49,948 bases of DNA from Robiginitomaculum sp. (GTDB lineage: Bacteria > Pseudomonadota > Alphaproteobacteria > Caulobacterales > Maricaulaceae), in contig JAESTZ010000091.1 of NCBI GenBank assembly GCA_016763315.1, positions 1 to 49,948 on the forward strand. The letters are read 5' to 3'. Shown one piece after another: positions 41,077 through 49,873 of this stretch (the first letter of the stretch is position 1; the number at the start of each line of letters is the position of its first letter). The position numbers and the translations under genes are program-made. The notes under the pieces were generated by a model. That model saw nothing but the letters and a program-made list of their open reading frames with translations. It was not told where the DNA came from and did no database searches.

Positions 41077-43245
41077 ATGAAAAACTGGATTATTGCAATT
41101 GGTGCTTTGGGGTTAATTGCCTGCGAGCCAGCAGTGGAGAATGAGCACGCAATGGATAAAGAAGCCAAAACTATGAGCGATATGACTGCAATGTCTGATA
41201 AATCCGATATGAAACAGCAAGCAGATGATAGCCGTATATGGCTTGAAGAAGTTGAAGGCGAAAAGCCGCTTGCTTGGGTTCGGGAGCAAAATGCCAGGGC
41301 TTTGGCAAAGCTGGAGGCTGATCCAAGGTTTGCAAAATTACAAGCAGATGCGCTGGCGGTGGTTAATGCGACCGACAAAATCACTTATGGCCGCCATCGC
41401 GGCGGCTTTGTTTATAATTTTTGGCAAGATGCCGATCATGTTCGTGGTTTATGGCGACGTGCGCCTTTGGGGGAGTATGTAATAGGCAATCCGAATTGGG
41501 ATGTATTGATTGATTTTGATGCTCTGTCTGCGGCCGAAGGCGAAAACTGGGTATATAAGGGCAACTCATGCCTGCCACCGTCTTATGACCGGTGCATGAT
41601 TAATCTCTCCCGTGGTGGCAAAGACGCCGCAGTTCGTCGCGAGTTTGATATTGCAAGTAAGTCATTTGTTGAGGGTGGTTTTGAAATTCCAGAGGCTAAA
41701 GGTTCCATTGCTTGGGTTGATGCCGATACATTGCTTGTCGGCACTGATTGGGGTGGTGATACCATGACAACCTCCGGTTATCCGTTTGTGTTAAAACTAT
41801 GGGAACGCGGTAATGATCTATCCAGTGCCAAGGAGATGTTGCGCGGAGACAAGGCGGACGTTGGAGTATGGCCGTTTCGGGTCGAGATTGATGATGAAGC
41901 ATTTATGTTTGCCTCGGAAGCAAGCACATTTTATGATACAACTGTGTGGTATTTACCCGAAGATAGCGCGCCAGTTAAATTGCCAATTCCGTCAAAAACC
42001 AGCTTTCGCGGTGTATTTTCCGGCCAAGCAATAATTTCGCTTGAGGAGCAATGGAGCCATAATGGTACTAATTGGCCAAAGGGCACAGTGGTCTCATTTG
42101 ATCTAAAATCTTTTATGCAAACCGGAGTTATTTCCAAGGTATATCAAGTGGTATTGCCTGATGCTCGTTCTTCGGTGGATAGTATTTCTGCCGCCCGTTC
42201 TTCGTTGATTGTTGCTATGCTGGAAAATGTTGCCAGCAAGGTGTTTAGCTATAAATTTGATGGCTCAAGCTGGACTGCAACACAGCTTGATTTACCGGAA
42301 AATGGCAATATTGGCATATCATCGGTTAATGCTCATTCAGACGTGATTTTTGCCAATATGGAAAGTTTCTTGCGTCCAGACAGCTTGATGATGGTCAATG
42401 TGCCGCAGAATACTTCAAAGGTGATACAGTCACTGCCAGAGCGTTTTGATACCGGTAATTTGGTGGTCGAGCAATTAACCGCTACTTCCAAAGACGGTAC
42501 CGAAGTTCCTTATTTTGTCGTGCGCAACAAAGATACCAAAATGGACGGTACTACGCCGACCTTGCTTTATGCCTATGGCGGGTTTCAGGTCAGCATGCAG
42601 CCAACTTATTCCGGTACTCTTGGCAAGTTATGGCTGGAAAATAGCGGTGCTTATGTGCTGGCAAACATTCGTGGCGGTGGCGAGTTCGGCCCGAATTGGC
42701 ATCAGGCCGGCCTAAAGATGAAACGTCAGGTGATTTACGATGACTTTATTGCTGTGGCCGAAGACCTTATAGCTAACAAGCTAACCAGCCCAAAACATTT
42801 AGGCATTCGCGGTGGTTCCAATGGTGGTTTGTTGATGGGTGTGATGTACACTCAACGACCTGATCTGTGGAATGCGGTTTTGTCTCAGGTTCCTTTGCTG
42901 GATATGATGCGATACCACAAGTTACTGGCTGGTGCCAGCTGGATGGGCGAATACGGCAATCCTGATGATCCAGACGAAGGTGCATTTTTGAAGTCTATAT
43001 CACCATATCATAATGTTGATGCTGACACTGACTATCCATTGATGTTCTTGATGACTTCAACCAAAGACGATCGGGTGCACCCGGCACATGCTCGTAAAAT
43101 GGGGCATTTGCTTGGCGAGCTGGATAAGCCGTTTTTGTATTACGAAAATATTGATGGTGGTCATTCTGCTGCAGCAAACCTAAAAGAATCCGCCAAGCGC
43201 GAGGCTTTGGGTTATGTTTTCTTGATGCAGCAATTGATGGATTGA
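41077..43245 (+). CDS. Prolyl oligopeptidase-family lipoprotein peptidase
   Basis: S9A-type serine peptidase of 722 residues. The N-terminus is a lipoprotein signal (IGALGLIAC, lipid-anchored Cys15), so it is probably tethered in the periplasm. A short linker rich in Met/Asp/Lys follows, then the seven-bladed propeller (about 80-450) and the hydrolase domain with S581 (GGSNGG), D664 or D665 (TKDDRVHP) and H696 (DGGHSAA). It should cleave short proline-containing peptides. ATG at 41077 is used, with TTGGGGAA upstream. A terminator follows. Confidence 0.93.
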   Translation: MKNWIIAIGALGLIACEPAVENEHAMDKEAKTMSDMTAMSDKSDMKQQADDSRIWLEEVEGEKPLAWVREQNARALAKLEADPRFAKLQADALAVVNATDKITYGRHRGGFVYNFWQDADHVRGLWRRAPLGEYVIGNPNWDVLIDFDALSAAEGENWVYKGNSCLPPSYDRCMINLSRGGKDAAVRREFDIASKSFVEGGFEIPEAKGSIAWVDADTLLVGTDWGGDTMTTSGYPFVLKLWERGNDLSSAKEMLRGDKADVGVWPFRVEIDDEAFMFASEASTFYDTTVWYLPEDSAPVKLPIPSKTSFRGVFSGQAIISLEEQWSHNGTNWPKGTVVSFDLKSFMQTGVISKVYQVVLPDARSSVDSISAARSSLIVAMLENVASKVFSYKFDGSSWTATQLDLPENGNIGISSVNAHSDVIFANMESFLRPDSLMMVNVPQNTSKVIQSLPERFDTGNLVVEQLTATSKDGTEVPYFVVRNKDTKMDGTTPTLLYAYGGFQVSMQPTYSGTLGKLWLENSGAYVLANIRGGGEFGPNWHQAGLKMKRQVIYDDFIAVAEDLIANKLTSPKHLGIRGGSNGGLLMGVMYTQRPDLWNAVLSQVPLLDMMRYHKLLAGASWMGEYGNPDDPDEGAFLKSISPYHNVDADTDYPLMFLMTSTKDDRVHPAHARKMGHLLGELDKPFLYYENIDGGHSAAANLKESAKREALGYVFLMQQLMD

Positions 43246-43273
43246 TAGGTGTTGGTCAATGCTTAGGTAGAGC

Positions 43274-43309
43274 ATGACGGGTATGGAGCACCAATACCCG
43301 TCATTTCTT
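43274..43309. terminator. Rho-independent terminator between convergent genes
   Basis: Perfect 11-bp stem ATGACGGGTAT/ATACCCGTCAT with a 9-base loop, followed by TTCTT on the plus strand. Serves the peptidase gene and possibly the opposing M28 gene. Confidence 0.75.
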
Positions 43310-43317
43310 GTCATTGG

Positions 43318-44697
43318 TTATTCGCCAAAAGACCCAGCGGCTCCGGGGAACACTACCGGGCTTTGCGAGCCATCATTGGCCACTGAGGCCACCCCGAAAA
43401 AGTAATTATCAATCACTAAATTGGTAAATTCATAATTATCAACCTTACCGACAAATCGTGAATACTGCCATTTTGGTTGATCGGTTTCTCGCCAGTAGAC
43501 TATATATCCGGCAAGGTTTTTAGCTGCTTTGCCCTCGGCAATTTGCCATTTTAGGTCTGCTGATGCCAGTACTGCACCACTGGCCTTTACTTGTGCTGGA
43601 AATGGTGGTGCGCCAGCCATTTCGGCCAGGGAAACTACATTTAATGCGGTTAGTTTGCGGGCATAATCAAAATCAACACCGGAAATAACATCGCCAAATT
43701 CACGGCCATTCTCATTGCGTAAGTTCTGGTGTTGGCGATCATAATGTTCATGGGTTTCCATAATTCGAACCGCAGGAATACCCACTTCGTTAAATGGCCG
43801 GTGATGGCCACCCCGCCCAAACCGGTCAAGGCGGTAAATCATCATTATATCCAGTGCCGGAATATACTTATCAGCACGAACATCAATATATCTGGCTAAA
43901 TTGCGCGAGGGACTATCCACTTCTCCGCCGGTAAAGCGTCTTATGCGCGCTTCTTCCTTGGTTTCATTATCTCTGGTTCCCTCAGAGAACACCCGCGCGC
44001 TTGTATTATCGGTAATACCGTCAATGCCGGTAATATTACCGATCATATCATTGTTCAGCACTGCTTTGATCCGCCAGTTATTCTTTAAAGCATGAGCGGC
44101 CAATATCTTGCCACCAAACAGACCTTGTTCCTCTCCGGCCAGACCGGCATAGATGATGGAGCCGGCAAACTGGTGTTTAGATAATACTCTGGCGGCCTCG
44201 ATAACACCTGCCATGCCAGAGGCATTATCATTGGCACCGGGACTTGCAGAGGTGAAATCCATAGAATCTGTTACCCGACTATCAATATCACCGGACATCA
44301 TTACATAACGGTTGGGGTCTAATGTGCCACGCTGTATAGCAATAACGCTAACCACTTCTACGGGGTCTGGAATGCGTCGCTCGCCGGAAATGGTGTCGGT
44401 GATATACATAACTTCAAGACAATTGCCGCAATCGGCGCTGATCTTTGTTAGTTCATCATAAATCCAAGTTCTGGCCGCGCCAATTCCTTGGGTTTTGGAT
44501 TTTGTATCTGACAGAGTATGACGAGTGCCAAAATCAACCAGTTTTTGTACATCTGCTTGAAGTCTATCCGCCGAGACATTAGTGGCTAAATCGTGCATCA
44601 ATAAAACTTCGCCCGGTGGCGCGTGTTGCGCCAATGCTGGGGTGACAAAAGCCAAGAGAAAAATGATAACGCCAAAAGCCAAAAATCGTAACTGCAT
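43318..44697 (-). CDS. Secreted M28-family zinc aminopeptidase
   Basis: A 459-residue protein with a signal peptide (cleavage after TPALAQ). Zinc-site motifs of M28 peptidases are visible: SPGANDNASGMAGVIE, AGEEQGLFG, NNDMIGNI and PAVRIMETHEHYDRQH. The C-terminal 90 residues (VLASADLKWQ...YIVYWRET...YEFTNLVIDNYFFGVASV) look like a fibronectin III module. It faces the prolyl oligopeptidase; both would degrade peptides outside the cytoplasm. Confidence 0.92.
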   Translation of the reverse strand: MQLRFLAFGVIIFLLAFVTPALAQHAPPGEVLLMHDLATNVSADRLQADVQKLVDFGTRHTLSDTKSKTQGIGAARTWIYDELTKISADCGNCLEVMYITDTISGERRIPDPVEVVSVIAIQRGTLDPNRYVMMSGDIDSRVTDSMDFTSASPGANDNASGMAGVIEAARVLSKHQFAGSIIYAGLAGEEQGLFGGKILAAHALKNNWRIKAVLNNDMIGNITGIDGITDNTSARVFSEGTRDNETKEEARIRRFTGGEVDSPSRNLARYIDVRADKYIPALDIMMIYRLDRFGRGGHHRPFNEVGIPAVRIMETHEHYDRQHQNLRNENGREFGDVISGVDFDYARKLTALNVVSLAEMAGAPPFPAQVKASGAVLASADLKWQIAEGKAAKNLAGYIVYWRETDQPKWQYSRFVGKVDNYEFTNLVIDNYFFGVASVANDGSQSPVVFPGAAGSFGE

Positions 44698-44740
44698 CTG
44701 TTTTGCCTCTAATTTAAGTTTTGAGTATACTAACTGATAT

Positions 44741-46256
44741 TTACCTGATTTGAAACCGGCGCTTTAATGCTAATAACAAAAAGAACAACATCACCAATGA
44801 TAAAATGCCGTGCAATGTCATCACCAAACGGGTCCAAAATGGCTTATCGAGCAAAGCATTGGCAAAAACCGGATCTATTTCACCAGTAAAAAACTGCGAA
44901 GCAATGGTTGATACTGGCGGCAAAGAATATTGAAAGGCTATTGCAGTTGCCGCGCCCAAATTGGCAGCATCTTTGGCAATGAGCCAATAAGCTCCGGTGG
45001 CTAGCGCAAAGAAAATAATCAGCCAAAGAAAAGGTCGTCCCGCGCTTTGCCCATAATCAGCGAAGATGCCAAATAAACGAGACTGGAAACGCTCCCAGAA
45101 AGAAACATCGTTTGATCTCCGTTGTTTTGCCTGCATTTCAAGTCGGGCAAATTTAAAGGTACCTGCTATAGCTCCATTTTTCTCCATATGCAGACGTAAT
45201 ACTTGGAATGTTCTTTGGAACTTGCCTATTCTTTTGTTGTAGGTATCTTTTGTTTCGTTAGTTTTATATTTTTTGGGTAAATTAAAGACTGCATAGTCAA
45301 AGCTGGTGTCATAGTGAAATTCGCAGCCGTGAAATTTGGCGAGTCCGTAAAAGTTAGCTTTGGTAAAATCAGTTCCTTTGGGAAACATTCTATCACGAAA
45401 GTCTACATCTCCAAAAAATTTAACTTCAGAAAAATCTAAACCGTCTACAGTCTTTGTCATCTTTTGTTGTTCTTCGGACAGCGGGCCAGCAAAAGAGCAG
45501 TCTCCGAAAAACTTTGCTTTGATGAAAATTGCGTATAGGCACAAACTGTGCCTTTGTGAAGATTGCTCTGTCTTTGAACTCGGCGTCTACGAAGTTGGCC
45601 GCTATCCTAAATCGCGCTCCTCCAAAGTCCGCTACGCCTTCAAATTTGGCCTTTTCAAAAGAGGTATCATCGTCAAATTGTGTTTTTGTGAAGTTAGCAC
45701 TGCCGTTGAACTGGGCATTGTTGAAGCTAGCTCCTGGCCCAAATTGTGCGTTAGAGAAATTAGCGTTTCCGCTGAATATTAGATCGCTGCAACTGGCATT
45801 GTCCCCGAATCGCGCCCAATCAGCGCGAAGGTGTATATCCATGTCTGGGTCGGCTGTTCTTGGCCTAGTAGACATAAAATTTTCTGGAAATATTACGCCG
45901 GTAAATTGAGCCACTTGTTTGGTAGATGCTTCATCAAGTTTTTTCGTAATTTCTTGCTGCCACTGGGCAATTTGATCTTCTGTAAATTCATGTCTCGGAC
46001 TTAGGTTCCCGTCCTTATCATGAAACGGCAAATGAAACCGTGTCCATTTTTTTTTTGCAAACTCTATTAAATCTTCCCTTTCATCCCACCAATAATTCTG
46101 CAAGGTCTGACCTGAATTATAAATATTTTTGTTTGCCAGACCGTCCCATGAAAAATCCTGATCCCACCATCGATCAAAATGATCCCAATAGGCCGGGTCA
46201 TCATTGATATCTTTTTGTTTTGAATTGAGTCCATCGGGGTTGGTTTCATCTTGCAT
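44741..46256 (-). pseudogene. Pentapeptide-repeat membrane protein with central +1 frameshift
   Basis: Paralogue of the gene at 29942. The first frame (46256 to 45426) has DPAYWDHFDRWWDQDFSWDG, KKWTRFHLPFHDKDGN and about ten pentapeptide units (ANFSNAQF, ASFNNAQF and so on). It shifts near 45542 into the frame that continues the repeats (AIFIKAKFFGDCSF), a helical region, and transmembrane segments ending LALKRRFQIR (44741). One extra C on the plus strand inside GGCACAAACTGTGCC explains the break; this 15-base site is itself a hairpin. Without the insertion the protein would be about 505 residues. The two halves may not be made separately. Confidence 0.75.
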
Positions 46257-46368
46257 GGTTAAATTATATCATGGGGTGAGTTGCAAGAATAGGGCGAATA
46301 GAAAGTCCTAGAAATAGCGAAGTGTATTTAACCCCACCACTTCCGTCATCGCCCGATTTATTCGTATT

Positions 46369-46398
46369 CTGGATACCCCGAACAAGTCGGGGTATGAC
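46369..46398 (+). repeat. Family 2 hairpin repeat
   Basis: CTGG then stem ATACCCCGA (46373-46381) and TCGGGGTAT (46387-46395), then GAC. Same frame as the copy at 29797, with a different, compensated stem. Confidence 0.75.
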
Positions 46399-46420
46399 AG
46401 AACGGGCAAGGGTCAAAGCC

Positions 46421-46649
46421 AAGGGTGAATAAGGGTTCTCATTAGCACTACTGCTTGATACTTAATTAACAATCATTGGCAAAGACTGCCCTTAAAACGA
46501 GGGTGGTTTGGCAAAGATTGCACCCTCATTGACCTTTGTGGGCAATCAAAGGAACGGGGATAAGTGCCAGACATGCCCGCTTTGTCTGCGCTTGCTATAA
46601 TGGTCTTGTAAGCGGCTCTAACCGGGCAGTTTACGCTGTTTGACATTGT
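46421..46649 (-). repeat. Long intergenic element, copy 2 (inverted)
   Basis: Inverse of 29313-29551. The 189-base core (46461-46649) equals copy 1 in length, and the distal AAGGGTGAATAAGGGT is kept. On the plus strand it has CTTGCTATAATGGTCTTG, an extended -10 like copy 1. Confidence 0.8.
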
Positions 46650-46705
46650 GAATATACGATAAACTATCAGCAAAACATGCGTTTTACTGTATTCATTTTG
46701 TGGTC

Positions 46706-46750
46706 GCAATGCTTTACCACAAAACCGGTTCCCACTTTTGTTAGCATTGC
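46706..46750 (+). repeat. Family 1 hairpin repeat, copy D
   Basis: Arms GCAATGCT (46706-46713) and AGCATTGC (46743-46750), core AAAACCGGTTCCCACTTTT. One stem base pair is swapped on both sides relative to copies A and B. Confidence 0.85.
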
Positions 46751-46897
46751 TTCTGAAAACATGAGTTTTAGCTGTAATTGTTGCAGGTAGTTACGCCAAA
46801 AACTAATTTGTTTTTCCTAGCCGCTGTTACTTTTATCAGCGGGGAAGAATGTAAAATACTAATGCTGGTTTTTTATTTGGTGTGTTTTTTTCCAAAA

Positions 46898-48604
46898 TTA
46901 TTCTGCCTTGAATAATTTTGACCATTCTTCTACTTGCTCATCTTCAATTTTTTTGAATAACATTTCTGGTATTGAGAACGGTAAAGCGGCGGGCAGGGCA
47001 TCAAGTAAAATATTCGAGCTTTCATGCGGCCACATTTGATTGTTATCTGGTACATTCATCGCCGATAATATTTTATCAGCCGTATCGGGAATAAATGGTT
47101 TGGCGATAATGCCCATAATCACCAATAGATTTAATGCGGTACGGACAATCATTGCAGCTTGTTCTTGATCAGTCTTGATTACAGTCCATGGCGCGCATTC
47201 GGCTAGATACTCATTACCCATCGCCCATATTGCCCGGGTTTCAGCGCTTGCTTTGCGGTATTCCATATTCGAGTGGTATTGGGTCAGAGCTTTTAGGCGG
47301 CTGTCGAGTTCCGAATGCAGCTTTGTTTCCATTTCGCCGGGTTTACCGCCTGCTGGAATTTGCCCATCGAACTTGGCAGTGGTAAATTTTGTAATCCGGT
47401 TAACAAAATTACCTAATACATTTGCCAAATCGGAATTTACTGTTGCCTGGAATTGCTCAAGAGTAAAAGCCGCATCAGAGCTTTCAGGAGCATTGGCCAT
47501 CAAGTGCCAGCGCCAATAATCCGAAGGCGCAATTTCCAAAGCCTGATCCATAAAAATACCGCGTTTTTCCGAGGTGGAGAATTTCCCGCCATACCAAGTA
47601 ACCCAGTTAAAGGCCTTTAGCCGATCAACCGTTTTCCACGGCTCTCCTGAACCTATCAGGGTGATCGGAAAGCTAACCGTATGAAAGGCGACATTGTCTT
47701 TGCCCATGAATTGTACATAGCTAACATCATTTGCGCCTTGATCTTTGCGCCACCAATTTTGCCAGGAATTGCCAGTGGTATCAGCCCACTCTTTGGTGGC
47801 TCCGATATATTCTATTGGTGCATCAAACCAGACGTAAAACACCTTGTTTTCAAAACCGGGTCTTGTTTTGCCGTCTTTTAGAACCGGAATTCCCCATGAA
47901 AGATCACGGGTGATGGCGCGGTCATGCAATCCCTCATCAAGCCATTTAAGGGCTATGGATTTGGCTAATGGTGGCCATTGGTCGGCATTTTCGACCCAAT
48001 CTCTGATGGTGTTTTGCATTGCCTCCTGCTTTAGAAACAAATGCGTGGTATCCCGTAACTCAACATTAAAGGAGCCGGAAATTGCCGAATATGGTTTGAT
48101 TAGATCAACCGGATCAAGCAGACGTCCGCAAGTATCACATTGATCGCCTCTGGCTTTTTCGTCTTTGCAGTGCGGGCAGGTGCCTTCGACATAACGATCA
48201 GGTAAGAACCTTTTATCATCAATGCTATAGACTTGTTTGGAAGTGCGTTCTTCGATTAGACCTGCTGCTTCAAGCCGTTCGGCAAAATGCTGGGTGAACT
48301 CGCGGTTTTGCTGACTGGATGATCTGCCAAACCAGTCATAAGACAAGGAAAATCCTTCTCCGGCGGCGCGTTGCAACTCGTATTGCTCATCGCAATAGTC
48401 TTGTACGCTTTGCCCGGCGGCTTCGGCGGCTAGCTCCGCTGGCGTGCCATGCTCGTCAGTGGCGCAGATATACAGCACTTCCTTGCCGCGCATACGTTCA
48501 AATCTGGCATATATGTCGGCAGGCAACATGGAACCAGCTAAGTTTCCTAAGTGTTTGATACCATTGATATAAGGTAAGGCCGAGGTGATCAAAATCCGGG
48601 TCAT
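46898..48604 (-). CDS. metG: Methionyl-tRNA synthetase
   Basis: Class I aminoacyl-tRNA synthetase, 568 residues. The HIGH-type motif is PYINGIKHLGN (H18) and the KMSKS-type motif is KFSTSEKRG (from K341). A zinc knuckle CPHC...CDTC lies around residues 145-165. The C-terminal helical anticodon domain follows, with no extra C-terminal dimerisation domain. I start at MTRILITSALPY; the longer open frame upstream crosses the promoter region. It is divergent from the membrane protein gene at 48735. Confidence 0.97.
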   Translation of the reverse strand: MTRILITSALPYINGIKHLGNLAGSMLPADIYARFERMRGKEVLYICATDEHGTPAELAAEAAGQSVQDYCDEQYELQRAAGEGFSLSYDWFGRSSSQQNREFTQHFAERLEAAGLIEERTSKQVYSIDDKRFLPDRYVEGTCPHCKDEKARGDQCDTCGRLLDPVDLIKPYSAISGSFNVELRDTTHLFLKQEAMQNTIRDWVENADQWPPLAKSIALKWLDEGLHDRAITRDLSWGIPVLKDGKTRPGFENKVFYVWFDAPIEYIGATKEWADTTGNSWQNWWRKDQGANDVSYVQFMGKDNVAFHTVSFPITLIGSGEPWKTVDRLKAFNWVTWYGGKFSTSEKRGIFMDQALEIAPSDYWRWHLMANAPESSDAAFTLEQFQATVNSDLANVLGNFVNRITKFTTAKFDGQIPAGGKPGEMETKLHSELDSRLKALTQYHSNMEYRKASAETRAIWAMGNEYLAECAPWTVIKTDQEQAAMIVRTALNLLVIMGIIAKPFIPDTADKILSAMNVPDNNQMWPHESSNILLDALPAALPFSIPEMLFKKIEDEQVEEWSKLFKAE

Positions 48605-48636
48605 GTCAATCTTTTCATTCGCAAAGCAGCCAAAAC

Positions 48637-48679
48637 TGGTATATAATACCACATTAGGACGGAGTATATATGTCCTAAT
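48637..48679. promoter_or_regulatory. Inverted repeats in the metG divergent promoter region
   Basis: TGGTAT-ATA-ATACCA (48637-48651) includes TATAAT on the plus strand. Next to it, ATTAGGAC and GTCCTAAT (48653-48660, 48672-48679) form an 8-bp inverted repeat with 11-base spacing, operator-like. It lies about 33 bp upstream of the metG ATG. The binding protein is unknown. Confidence 0.45.
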
Positions 48680-48734
48680 TAAACGGACAGCGGCAAGCTG
48701 ACAACCGGCAGCAGCAATATAGGGGAATTTAAAT

Positions 48735-49145
48735 ATGCCAAAAATATTTGGATTAAATCTATTGGGCTGGATTATCACCAGCATAGCGTTCTTTTTACTA
48801 GGGTTTGTTTTTTTCGGAGTGATATTTTTGGAAAAAATGACAGAATTAATGGCCTATGATGAAAATACAGCTTGGAACTTTAACCAAGGCGTGCAGATGG
48901 CCTTGGGCTTTATCAATGTAGCTGTCGTCTCGCTGGGTATTGGCTTGGTATTAAAGTGGCAAAAAGTCGATAATATGGTGTCAGCAATTAAAACTGCTCT
49001 GATATTGGCTGTGGTATTTGCTATCACCACTGAGGCTTATGGCTGGATATACGGTGCGTATCCGATCAAAATGACTGTTATTGATGGAGCTTATACATTG
49101 ATCGGCTACTCGATGGTCGCAGCGATCTGGTCGTTTTTCGACTAA
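48735..49145 (+). CDS. Four-helix membrane protein, DUF1761-like
   Basis: A 136-residue protein with four hydrophobic segments. The last half (AITTEAYGWIYGAYPIKMTVIDGAYTLIGY) resembles the DUF1761 pattern of a polar residue pair after the third helix and a DG-containing loop. The function of that family is unknown. The ATG has AGGGGAA upstream. It is divergent from metG. A hairpin with AATTTTA follows the stop. Confidence 0.7.
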   Translation: MPKIFGLNLLGWIITSIAFFLLGFVFFGVIFLEKMTELMAYDENTAWNFNQGVQMALGFINVAVVSLGIGLVLKWQKVDNMVSAIKTALILAVVFAITTEAYGWIYGAYPIKMTVIDGAYTLIGYSMVAAIWSFFD

Positions 49146-49587
49146 AAACACCGCATATAAGTTTTGCCGGCGGGATTGGTAAGGCTGATCCCGTCAATTT
49201 TATAGCCGATTTTAGGTTTTATAAATAGCATTGAAAGTAGAGGGGCTTTTGTGCTTTTAAAGATTCGATAAAGTTCCATTTGACCATTGCCGAGCTTGGT
49301 TTATGCGGTAATTCTTGATATTTTCCTTCAATAATTTAATTTTTTTGTGAGAATATTGCAGTTAAGTTTGACTTGCTGCGAGTAATATAACTGTAATGAT
49401 TACAATGTGATAAGATTGTGTGCCTGATCAGTCTTATCGTATATTACCAAAAGTTTATTGTTTTACAGCAAATTAGCTATTGATTGTTTTTCGATATGTG
49501 TTTATTGTTTATCGACATGGACGGGAGTTAACCCTTTCATGAGACCCATTTAAGAGGTCGTAACGGTCAGATGAAGGAGAAATTAAA
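49146..49587. other. AT-rich regulatory-looking intergenic stretch
   Basis: No larger gene. After the terminator at 49169 it holds TGTAAT-G-ATTACA (49392-49404), GATAAGA...TCTTATC (49409-49415 and 49432-49438), and near-repeats TCGATATG and TCGACATG around 49491-49520. All precede the 38-residue ORF and probably form its long leader and promoter. Confidence 0.5.
49169..49200 (+). terminator. Probable terminator
   Basis: GGCGGGAT (49169-49176) pairs with ATCCCGTC (49188-49195), one G-T wobble, followed by AATTTTA. It lies 24 bases after the DUF1761-like gene. Confidence 0.55.
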
Positions 49588-49704
49588 ATGGCCCGCTTTG
49601 GAAATAATGTATTTGAGTCCGTATTCGCTGTAGTTAGCTATATCGGAGTAACCGGACTTATTGGCTACGCAATCGTTAATTTGCTTGTCAATGGATTGGT
49701 GTAA
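49588..49704 (+). CDS. 38-residue membrane miniprotein
   Basis: A short ORF (MARFGNNVFESVFAVV..., 38 residues) with one transmembrane helix of about 20 residues rich in Val, Ile and Gly, and a basic-plus-polar N-terminus. AAGGAGA lies seven bases before the ATG, the strongest ribosome binding site in the window, and a strong terminator follows. These signals, not homology, support it. I do not recognise the family; small respiratory-chain or transporter subunits and stress miniproteins look like this. Confidence 0.65.
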   Translation: MARFGNNVFESVFAVVSYIGVTGLIGYAIVNLLVNGLV

Positions 49705-49775
49705 TTTTTACACCCAAATCTGCCGCTAGACGCAGATTCATATAAAATTTAACCCCTGCCCCCCAAGCATACTAG

Positions 49776-49808
49776 ACCCGAAGCTCCCCGCTTCGGGTTT
49801 TTCTTTGC
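49776..49808 (+). terminator. Strong Rho-independent terminator
   Basis: Perfect 9-bp stem ACCCGAAGC/GCTTCGGGT with loop TCCCC, followed by TTTTCTTT. It ends the miniprotein transcript. Confidence 0.9.
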
Positions 49809-49873
49809 AAAACTGAAAAAACAAGCTGACATATCAAAAAACACCAGCTAAAAGGCCTGTTCGATTTGGTAAG

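Larger units (their letters stand above)
46257..46897. other. Repeat-rich intergenic region without a gene
   Basis: No coding sequence is supported. It contains a truncated inverted family 2 unit (from 46343), a complete family 2 hairpin (46369-46398), long element copy 2 (46421-46649), family 1 copy D (46706-46750) and a CCGCTG/CAGCGG hairpin (about 46821-46842) downstream of metG without a U-tract. Confidence 0.75.

Noticed and set aside
45426-45544. Programmed +1 frameshift in the pentapeptide gene
   Set aside because: No slippery codon, stop-codon context or stimulator pattern of known +1 sites; the paralogue breaks at a different place, so decay or error is simpler.
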